64,000 nt of DNA from Pseudoips prasinana (taxonomy: Eukaryota > Arthropoda > Insecta > Lepidoptera > Nolidae). Below the pieces are notes generated by a model. That model was not told the origin of the DNA and searched no databases. It worked only from the letters and a program-made list of their open reading frames with translations. The DNA lies in the NCBI GenBank assembly GCA_951640165.1, contig OX621257.1:14085201-14149200 (forward strand), written 5' to 3'. This document shows, one piece after another, positions 52,633 to 61,883 of the stretch (position 1 is its first letter; each line of letters begins with the position of its first letter). The position numbers and the translations under genes are program-made.

Positions 52633-54994
52633 TAATTTGGAGATGTTACAGTGTGATGCAGAGAGAATAGATTGGTCAAATATCTTTAACTCATCTAACG
52701 TTAATGATAAAGTGAACTTATTTAATATTAATATTCTCGCTTTGTATGATCGACATGCACCAAAACGTCGAGTAAAGGTTAGACACTCTCCTGCACCTTG
52801 GATTACTGCTGATATTAAAGATTATATGGCTCGCAGAGATAAGGCAAAGCGTAGGTACAAACGCAATCCTACAGAGGGAAATTTAGCCCGGTATAAACAC
52901 CTACGGAACCGTTGCAATCGCCTGTGTCGTGATGTTAAGAAACGCCCCTTCTATAAATCTCTTGATAGTCGGGATTCCTCTACAGTTTGGAAATTTTTAA
53001 AATCCAATGGTATCGGTAAATCCCCCGCCTTGGTCTGTAAGGACATCGATCCAGGTGCACTAAATATCCACTTCTCAAATCCTCCTCTCACTCTTGACAT
53101 TCAAAGAAAATCTGCTACCTTGCACGATCTCTCACTTTTGCCGATACCGCAATGTTCTCCTTTCAACCTATCTGCCGTTACCGAGGAGGACGTTAAAAAA
53201 TCCATTCTTTCTATATCTTCAACTGCAGTTGGACATGACAATATTTGCTCAAGGATGATTAGCCCAATTCTTTCTACCCTTCTACCTGTTCTTACTCATA
53301 TTTTTAATTTCTCTTTATTCTCTTCCACTTTTCCATCAGCTTGGAAACGAGCTCACATTATCCCTTTGCCCAAAGTGGCCAATCCTGTCATACCGTCCCA
53401 GTTCCGCCCTATTTCTATACTCCCATTTCTTTCGAAGGTTCTTGAGCATATTGTCTATCGTCAGCTGTCAGACTTTCTATCCTGCAACAAGTTCCTCAGC
53501 ACATTCCAGTCTGGATTCCGCTCTCTGCCCTTCTCAAAGTGACCGAAGATATTCGCTGGGCCATGGACAATAAATTCCTATCCCTTTTGGTATTGCTGGA
53601 TTTCAGTAATGCCTTCAATTCTGTCGATTTTGATGTCCTTCTTGGTGTCTTATCTTCACTAAACTGCTCTTCCAGCAGCATCTCCTGGTTTAACTCTTAT
53701 CTTCGGGGGCGCTTGCAGTGTATTCACCATGAAGAGTCTTATTCAGATTGGTGTTCACTCACTGCGGGGGTACCTCAGGGTGGCGTTCTTTCTCCTTTAC
53801 TTTTTTCCATTTTCATAAACTCCGTTACAAGAGTTATCTCCTCTAACTTCCAACTGTATGCAGACTATTTGCAACTTTACAGGTCCTTCGCCCATAATAA
53901 TGTTACTTGCCGGTACTTGCCGCCATCTCTGCTATAAATTCTGACTTGGAACACGTAAACCAATGGGCTAAGTCCTATGGTCTATTAATTAACCCGAGTA
54001 AATCCCAGGCCATGATCATTGGAAGCAGGCATATGTTAAGATATCTGGAGATCGCGTCCATTCCTGCAGTTTATTTAGATGGCTATGCAATAACATACAC
54101 CGAAACCGCAAAAAATTTGGGTGTAACCTTCGACTGTAATCTTTCTTGGAAGGCACATGTCTCTGAAGTCAGTAGGAAGATTCACTTTACTTTTCACTCA
54201 CTGAAACATCTCCAAAACTTTCTGCTTTTGAAATCGAAAATCTCTCTTGCTCAAACTCTTCTACAACCCATTCTAGACTACGCTGATTGCTGCTATCTGG
54301 ATGTCACCGAGGAGCTGTTAAATAAACTTGAGCGCTTGCAAAATCTCTGCATTCGTTTTATATTCGGTCTTAAGAAATATGATCATGTCTCCAATTTTCG
54401 CAAGGATCTCAAGTGGCTTCCCGTTCGACTTCGCAGGAATACTCGTATATTGTGTCTCCTCTTCAATATCCTTCACAATCCCTTATCCCCTTCCTACCTA
54501 CGGGACCGTTTTTCCTATCTTCATTGTTCCGGTGCTCCCTGCAGATCCCATCGTCGATCTCTTCTCCTAATACCTCAACATAAAACTGATTTTTACTCCT
54601 ACTCCTATACGGCTCATGCAGTCAGGTTGTGGAATTCTCTTCCCCCTAACATTCGCCAATGTAAAACTGTTTCAATATTTAAAAATCGTGTCAAAGCACA
54701 TTATCTCTCTTCCTCATCCTAGTTGTATGTATATTTATGAGTATATAGATATTTATCTTTGTATTTTATAAGTATTATGTATATTGTATATAGCATGTAG
54801 TGTATGTATATATGTATTACTAGAAACTACACACGCTATATCATATTTCTTTTAATTTCTCCTCTCGCGGGTATGCTGGAAGAAATTTCATTGAAATAAG
54901 CAGTACCTTTGTACATGTTATTTTCTTTTAAAATTTATTTTCTGTATTCCTTTTCCGTGTGTACATTAATGATTAAATAAAAAAAAAAAAAATT
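52633..54994 (+). mobile_element. Jockey/CR1-like LINE, 5' truncated, with poly(A)
   Basis: Contains the ORF2 remains (52637-54722), a ~250-bp 3' UTR (also found alone at 17416) and a poly(A) tail at ~54979-54992. AAATT at both edges may be the target duplication. Confidence 0.8.
52637..54722 (+). pseudogene. LINE ORF2 reverse transcriptase, two frameshifts and a mutated active site
   Basis: Three frames follow one another: 52637-53542, 53539-53937, 53907-54722. Seen in order: linker with RRVKVRHSPAPWITADIKDY, RT motifs FRPISILPFLSKVLE and FQSGFR, LLDFSNAFNSVD (motif A), AGVPQGGVLSPLLFSIFIN (motif B), YADYLQLY (motif C, second Asp of YADD replaced by Tyr), NLGVTFDCNLSW, and the C-terminal region to SLPPNIR. 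The frameshift near 53525 coincides with a short deletion after SGFR. The N-terminal endonuclease is missing. Confidence 0.85.
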
Positions 54995-55599
54995 GAGTGT
55001 CCCCCCCCCCCCCCACCCTGTAACTTCTAAAATAAGAGAATGATAAAACAAAAAAAATATATGATGTACATTACCATGCAAACTTACAACGAAAATTGGT
55101 TTGAACGAGATCTAGTTAGTAGATTTTTTTTAATACGTCACAAATCGTAAACCGCAAGGTTTCTTTCATTTAATCAACTGAAATACTTGTTGTACCGAAC
55201 CCTTCATGGGCGAGTCCGACTTGCACTTGGCCGGTTTCATATAGATAATGGTACGGAACCCATCGTGCGCGAGTCCGACTCGCACTTGGCCAATTTTTAT
55301 TAAGAGCTTCCAATCATTATGCGACTTTATAGGTACAGTTCACTAAACAGATTTATATGCAAAGTTCAGGTATGAAAACTTTTTAATAAAAGGGACAATG
55401 GAGGCAATCTCGGTGTTTTTTTTGGCAAATAAAGATATGACTTATGCTACCCGGTATTTTCCTTGGGCAGTATGTCTGATGGCGACGCATAACACCACCC
55501 TATCTCATGCCTTGGGGGGCGTTAAAATGGTCGCGGCGGAATATATACCAGCGAACGGGTAGAATTTGTCTGTGAACTTTTTATAAATAATAAATAAAT

Positions 55600-55850
55600 A
55601 ATATTCTGGGACACTATTAACACACGGCCGTCTGATCCCAAACTAAGCAGAGCTTGTATTATGGAAACCAGATAACTGATACAATACATATACTACTTTT
55701 CTTTTGTAAATACATACTTATATAGATAATTACACCCAGACTCAGGACAGACATGTTCATGCACACAAATATCTGTCCTGGGTGGGAATCGAACCCACGA
55801 CCTCCGGCGTGAAAAGCAAGCATTTGCCAACCACGCCAACTGGCCCAGCT
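55600..55850 (-). mobile_element. tRNA-derived SINE (family 2), full length
   Basis: Minus strand from CAGTTGGCGTGGTTGGCAAA (A-box) and GTCGTGGGTTCGATTCCCAC (B-box) to AAGCTCTGCTTAGTTTGGGA. Confidence 0.78.
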
Positions 55851-55862
55851 ATGACTATTAGG

Positions 55863-56278
55863 CTGCTTTTCCACCAGAGATGTGCTATGCTACGTTGTTA
55901 TGGATGCGTTTGATGTCCACCAATCTTATTCGTTGGTGCACATAGCTTAGCACTGGTGGAAACGGATTCAACTAAGATAATAATATGTTCTTTATATCGA
56001 AGGATGTGTGTTATGGATGCGTGCTATGGCGAAGCAGGACGCGTGAGCGCCTCTCAGCTCACCGCGCCGCCCTCGCCGCTTCCCTACTATCGATACATCG
56101 CATAGCCCGAGCTGCGCATCTTCCTCGCGCAGCTACTTTGCGGCAGCGCATCTTCATAGGACATCTTACTCGCACCGCTACATAGCTTAGCACCAGTGGA
56201 TGGTCACATAGTTTTGTAGCTTAGCTTTTACATTCTCACAGCATAGCTGCATAGCACATCTCTTGTGGAAAGGCAACC
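55863..56278. mobile_element. MITE with TGCTTTTCCACCAGAGATG-type ends
   Basis: Left CTGCTTTTCCACCAGAGATG TGCTATGC and right GCATAGCACATCTCTTGTGGAAAGG are inverted. The GC-rich centre has short chance frames only. Confidence 0.75.
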
Positions 56279-56660
56279 TAACTCATCCCGTGGGGGGCGT
56301 TAAAACTATCCCAACGAAATACATACCAGCGAATGGGTAGTATCTGTTTGTGACCTATGACTATCAGACTACCAACGCCAACTCATCTGCCAAGCCGATT
56401 ATCCGTACATATCACCCATTTTAGGGGGAGGCACTTGCCCAGCAGTGTACTTTATTCACCTGACATGATGAGTTTATTTGCTGACTGTACCTATTAAAAA
56501 TAAATTAAATTTCTCAATTAATACATACATAACTTAAATCCGGATAAGAAATAATTGGCTTCATCCAAGTGTAACTTCATCGGAAATTGAGCTAGAAATT
56601 AACTGCTTGAAGTCATTCTCGTCGTATTTTGATGACCTTTCCATGATTGACTGAATCAAG

Positions 56661-56703
56661 ATGAAGACTGGCTGCTCTATTCTGGTTTTATTTAGTATTA
56701 TAG
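56661..56703 (+). CDS. Gene 3 exon 1: signal peptide
   Basis: ATG at 56661, 14 codons of hydrophobic leader, phase 1, donor GTAAGA. Confidence 0.75.
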
Positions 56704-59700
56704 GTAAGATTAAGTTAAAATTTATATTTATTATTGTACTATATTAGCTATTAGGTCCTATAAGGTCCTATAGATATATGCATTGTCAGCCCGAAGTATA
56801 GCAGCCAACTGAAGAAGCTGATGTAGCAGTTAAATTACCATCGCGTTTTCAAAAGATGATTTCGAAAAAATAATGCTGATTATAATTATTGTTATAATAT
56901 GTTGTGACACCTTTGTTATTTCAAGCCACGAGGCTTTTAAATACATTTAAATTTCTTTTATTCGTAACAATTTCACAGTAATCTTTGTAAATCGGTTCTA
57001 TACATTAATGTGCACTCACACAATTCCATGCACTCGCCGGATTGTTAATGATCGGTGGGGCATCAAAGTGCGCGCTTACTGCTTGTCCATCGACAAGCAG
57101 TAAGCGCGGTTACGCGTTTCTGAGGGTACTTTGTCCAACATACAAATTAGATTCTTTCCGAAATCTTTTTGGGAACAGTAATGTTATGACTTTTAATTAA
57201 GAGTTACATTTGCACGTGTGGCGCAATGGTTAAAGTGGACGTCTCGCTACTATCTCAGTTCACTTGTGTTTCGATTTCAAGTCCCGCTAAATCACTATTT
57301 CTATGGACCATAAATTGTCTATGTTTTCTTTATGTCCGTGAATATTGTGTTTTTAATATCACCATGTGCGGGAGTTATATTTAATTTAAAAAAAAACAAA
57401 ATGTATTTTATTGTATTAAATGAGATTTTATTCATTTATAAAAAAATATCAAGTCAATCATTAACGTAAAATGGAAATGAACTTAAAAACAAAACGGCTA
57501 CGTCTGCGACAGACTCTTGCGCCAAAAGTGGAAATTCCATCCATATCACATGGTTGGTCGTCTACCACCGCGCCGTGTGTTTCACAGGAAACGTTTTATT
57601 GCGCGGTACCACTCAGTGGTATCAGTCAGTGGTAGGTATTTCTGATCAAAGAAATAGACAACTAGTATCAATATATCTTTTGCTTTTTTTTATTTATGGG
57701 TCACAAAAAGTAATCCTTGCTGGGGTTGAAAATTAAACACGAGATCATCGAGCTAGTAGGTAGGCAAGCAAATGCGTGCAGAAAAAAAGTTAATAGTTCT
57801 AAGCTAATATAAAATTTTAATAATTAATTAATCTTCCTTTTTCTAGGTCTAAGTTTATCATTAGAGGAAAAACATGACGAAAAAGTACAAGACAATAAAG
57901 ATAAGGCAAATGACGCGAAAGACAGAGTTGGAAATAATTTGACAGAAATAATAGATCTACCAGATATACCAGACCAAGGTTGGGAGTACGAAAATAAAAC
58001 TGAAGTAGACGGTAGGAGGATATTATACAGTAAAAGAACGGAGATCGGGAAACGTCCTTACATGGTATGTATAATAATATATTATAGCCAAATAAATGTT
58101 TCTTATATTATAGCAACACCGAGCACTATACCTAAATATTTCGTGGAAACAAATTTATTATTTTTTTTAGAATTATTACTAAGGTTATAAAAATACATCG
58201 TGTAATCATGTTTAATTATTATAACTTATACTACTTATTCGTGAAGACCTTTTATGGGCTCTCAGGAACTGTTATAATTCCATATGATTGTTATTATTTG
58301 CTGTTGGTCTTCCTATAAGAAAATAAATATACAGTTTACAACAACATGTTCAATTTATTGATATATATTATATGTACTGTAGTCAAATAAAATAAATTGT
58401 GGCGACTAGCGCCTTAGTTAAGTTATATATAATAAATAGTTCACTTTTTTAAAACGATACAGCCACGGAGACTATGGAAATGAACATAATGTTCAAAATG
58501 GTGGAAATCTTTTTAACCTTATATTAAAATAGGCATTGCTATTCATTTTGAAACTCCTAATTAAAAGATTATGAATAAATCCATGGTGCCATTATACATT
58601 ACATAATGCAGTCAAATGCTTTCGCCTAGACTTTGACGAAGTCGCATCGCAAAGTAACATTCAGTATATTAAAATACACTTCCAAAATTTTGAAAATATA
58701 CATGATTATGATAAAACTCACAGGGTACCTCTACTTCGTAGCAGTAATAGACTGAGACTTTAGGTATATAATTATACTAAGAACATGGTAATCATTATTA
58801 TATTCATAGGTATATTTACAACTCACCAAAGAATCAGCCAAAGCGCATAAGTACCGCGGTTGGTTGTGCGGTGGCGTCATCGTCGACGCCTACTACGTGC
58901 TCACCTCAGCTGCCTGTGTCGAAGATGCAGATAAGTTCTACATTGTCTCAGGCACTACCAGATTCGTCGACAGCTTCGATTATAAGACTGATGAATGCGT
59001 TTGCAAACATCGACGCAAAGTCGTGTGGAAATGTGTACCAAAGAGTAAGTACACTACAGTAGTCATTTAACAAACTACCAAAACTGAAACTGGTAAAATG
59101 CCACCACATTAGAGCTGCCATCGTGGTCTTATTCTGGATTGCGCTGGCCCCCTCCTACAAAATAAATCTGGAGTAAAAAAAATTTTTAGCTGTGTAACAT
59201 CTCCGACCATTGTCGGAAGTAAAATAGCAAAACAAACGATAAAAAAAAAAAAAACTACCAAAACTGTCCCATCCTCTTTCCATCCACATGATAAAGTTAA
59301 GGTTCGAACCTGTGTGGCAAACCACATTCCGGGGAATCCCAAAATTAGTCACTTTAGGGAAGGCCTATGTCCAGCAGTAGATGTGTTTTGGCAGATAACG
59401 AAGTATGAAATGGAAGCAAAATTTCTATATTATATAGAGAACTTATATTTTAAATCACCCTGAAGTATTTTTGAAGTGTAAACTTATTTAGGCGCTTTGA
59501 GCACCTTTTGAATGAACAAAAATCATGGAACCCGCGTCATCGTCACGAAAGCTTTCCATGAGCTATAGTATACTGTATATATTTGTACATAGATATACCG
59601 TGTGTTTAAATTTATTATTATTTAAAATAATCATGTGTGGCTAATAGCATGGCCTTATTCTATATGGCCACCCCATCTCATCCCACTGGGGGCGTAAAAG

Positions 59701-60398
59701 TAATATCTATCTAGAGACAATGTCACATAGATCATCCTAGCCCCAAACTAAGCAAAGCTTTTACTATGGGTACCAGGCGACGATATATATACTTATATAG
59801 ATAGATAAATACTTATATACATAGAAAACATCCATGACTCAGAAACAAATATTCGTGCTCATCACACAAATATTTGCGCTTACCGGGATTTGAACCACCA
59901 GCTTCGTAGGCAGGAGCACTACCTACTAGGCTACGGTGAAGTCGCCCGTTATCTACCAGATAACGGGCGGCAGCGTCTCTTTGTCTACTATGACCATCAT
60001 ACTGCGATTGACAACCCGTCTGCCAAACTTGGTGGTTACGGCATATCCCTACAAATGATGGACTCAACTCCATTAGAACTTTTTTGGGGTGGCCTTTGAC
60101 CAGCGGTGGACGACTGACTTAGTTTTCGCTTCTATCGGCAGTGCCCAAACACTGCCCCGCATTGTTTTTTATTTTTCTGTTTTCAGACTACAAATTCGAC
60201 TTCCAAGACAGTATAAAATGGTCATCAAATGACATAGCTATAGTCAGAGTAGATAAACCGTTCAAATTTGGAGTCCAAGAGAAAGGCTGCGAATTCGCAA
60301 CTGCCTGTATTCAGTACAACAACATCAGCCGAGAATTGGAAAAGCCAGGCACCAAAGGATTTATTGCCGGATGGGGTACCGGTAATAACTTTAGAGAG
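56661..60398 (+). CDS. Gene 3: serine protease homolog, 5' part only
   Basis: Exons seen: 56661-56703, 57847-58064, 58810-59044, 60187-60398 (708 nt, 236 codons, phase 0 at the end). Leader MKTGCSILVLFSII, then a long charged propeptide, GRRILYSKRT and RPYM, GWLCGGVIVDAYYVLTSAAC (His57 to Ala), VVWKCVPK, SNDIAIVRV (Asp102 kept) and IAGWGT. The 58810 exon is 235 nt and equals exons 3 plus 4 of gene 2 (152+83), so the intron between them is absent. The exons with the Ser195 position lie beyond the window or past the BEL/Pao insertion that begins 88 bp after the last donor. Whether the gene is intact downstream cannot be judged here. Confidence 0.82.
57071..57108. repeat. Perfect hairpin, 17-bp arms, 4-nt loop
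   Basis: CGCGCTTACTGCTTGTC CATC and exact complement, in gene 3 intron 1. Confidence 0.88.
57210..57320 (+). mobile_element. SINE head (family 3)
   Basis: TTGCACGTGTGGCGCAATGG (A-box region) and TTTCAAGTCCCGC, diverged. Confidence 0.5.
57847..58064 (+). CDS. Gene 3 exon 2: long charged propeptide and activation-like site
   Basis: 218 nt after TTTTTCTAG. It encodes LSLEEKHDEKVQDNKDKAND and about 30 more polar residues, then GRRILYSKRTEIGKRPYM. It is about twice the propeptide length of the paralogs. Donor GTATGT, phase 0. Confidence 0.82.
58810..59044 (+). CDS. Gene 3 exon 3: fused equivalent of exons 3 and 4
   Basis: 235 nt from TATTCATAG to GTAAGT. It covers WLCGGVI, LTSAAC, the point where genes 1 and 2 have an intron (after the Thr-Arg of GTTRF), and the VVWKCVPK box, all without interruption. 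Confidence 0.9.
59100..59400. mobile_element. LINE 3' UTR-like repeat
   Basis: GCTGCCATCGTGGTCTTATT, CCATCCTCTTTCCATCCACA and the terminal GGCCTATGTCCAGCAGTAGA suggest an RTE-type 3' end; frames are broken. Confidence 0.45.
59698..59940 (-). mobile_element. tRNA-derived SINE (family 1)
   Basis: Minus strand CACCGTAGCCTAGTAGGTAG ... TCAAATCCCGGTAAGCGC ... tail. A short deletion removes part of the B-box region. Followed by an RTE piece at 59945-60110. Confidence 0.72.
60187..60398 (+). CDS. Gene 3 exon 4: Asp102 region to GWG motif
   Basis: 212 nt after GTTTTCAG. Contains NDIAIVRVDKPFKF, EKGCEFA and FIAGWGT, then donor GTTAGT. It is two codons shorter than the 218-nt exons of genes 1 and 2. 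Confidence 0.9.
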
Positions 60399-60486
60399 GT
60401 TAGTGGAGAAACTTATGTCAGACCAAAGTCCTCTTTGCCTTTTTGTAAGTATTTAGCATTTTGAAAAATAGAGAAGGCTCTCAATA

Positions 60487-60704
60487 TGTACGGTTCACGT
60501 ACAGGCTTATTTTGCTTACGCCGCCTTAACCTAGTTTCGGCGCATTACTTATACATACTTTCGACATTAATATAGTTAGTTGACAAATAACAATAACAAC
60601 GAACAGATTAGCATCCAAATAACTTATATTGTATACTTGAGTAATAAACGTGGTTTTAAGTCAACTCAACTCGTTTATCTACACACCACCTCGAGACCCG
60701 TACA
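60487..60704 (+). mobile_element. 5' LTR of the BEL/Pao element
   Basis: 218 bp with the inverted ends TGTACGG and CCGTACA, a TG...CA border, and AATAAA at 60643-60648. The TTTTGGTCCTTCGAG that follows at 60709 resembles the leader text found next to BEL LTRs. Confidence 0.65.
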
Positions 60705-60984
60705 TCCGTTTTGGTCCTTCGAGAAGTGAAAAGTGCTGGTACTACGTGTGGCAGTGTTCTTAGTGCCGATAGCGAATCGGTCGAACTGGTCTCCCAGAAG
60801 CGGGTCGCCCCAGTTGGATTGAGACAAAGACGCACATATCGGACGAGGAACTAAACACAGTAAGTACCAATACTAACTACAATCTGCGAACATATTGCAA
60901 AAAAAAAACTGAACTAGTGCCTACGGTGAAACAACTACTGAAGGCTTGCTATAACTATTACTTTAACTAAGTAACTAATTAACA

Positions 60985-61883
60985 ATGACGGGTCAAAATT
61001 TCGAGGAGGTTATGAGCCAACAAGAGGCTACTTTTTGCACGTTAAAACAAATATGTGCTAACTACAAGAAAGACAGCCCTACTAGGAAGACCTTAGAATA
61101 TCTAGAAGAGCGTCTTACGAGACTAAACAACTGTTGGGAACAATTCGTTCATAACCACCAACTATTGGAATCGACCGGAACAACGGAAAGCCAATACTTT
61201 ATAGACGACGTTTTTAACAACACAAAACGTATGTATGAGAGTGTTTTACAAGACATACTACAACGTAAGTCGGAGCTTACATCGGCGACAAAACAGCTAG
61301 TAAGGAGGAGCTACCCCCTCAGAGTACAAGTAAGACAGGAACTTCTTCAGTTACGAGCGACGCTAAACTTACTACGAGATTTAGTTTCGATGAAGGGGAC
61401 TTCCACGTACCGCCTCGAAAAACGGACGAATCGTCGGAAAAGGAACAGGATCTTTTGCGAGTGCAGTACTGTAACTTTAGAGCTTTTGAAAGAGCCGTGG
61501 AAAAGATGGATTTGTCAACATCTTTGGAAAAATGGGAATTGGAAGATAATCTAACTATCATAAAATCTAAATGGCAACAAGTGGAGAAAGCACACTGGCA
61601 GCTAGATTATTGGCTACAGGAAGAAGACCCTAAGTATAGACAAAAGTATGATATATTAGAAAATATTTATGACAACATACGTAAGAAAATACAACACACC
61701 ATATGGAACAATGCTCATTATGAAAAGTCTACGCCGAAAATCATAATACCGGATTTTTATGGCAACTATAATCAATGGTTAAGTTTTCGGGACCTCTATA
61801 CGGAAAGCGTACATAACAACCCTATACTTTCTAAGGCCCAAAAAATGCAGCATTTGAAGTCCAAATTAAAGGGCGAAGCATAG
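60985..61883 (+). pseudogene. BEL/Pao gag, N-terminal half, interrupted
   Basis: ATG at 60985. The first frame gives a helical N-terminal segment (ETLKQICANYKK-like text, LEERLTRLNNCWEQF) up to about 61370. The reading then continues in another frame (FDEGDFHVPP, KIIIPDFYGNYNQWLSFRDL, KMQHLKSKLKGEA), so one frameshift lies at ~61365-61400. A TAG at 61881-61883 ends it. PDF.G....W..F.D.Y is the DUF1759-type gag signature of Pao elements. Confidence 0.82.

Larger units (their letters stand above)
52260..55235 (+). mobile_element. Repeat split by a LINE insertion
   Basis: Left part 52260-52632 begins AGGGTTCCATAGCCAAATGG; right part ~54995-55235 runs from a C15-type run through CACCCTGTAACTTCTAAAAT to CGAGTCCGACTTGCACTTGG CCGG. 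The LINE lies between them. Confidence 0.6.

Noticed and set aside
55985..56185. 66-codon Arg/Ala-rich frame
   Set aside because: Lies in the GC-rich centre of a MITE.
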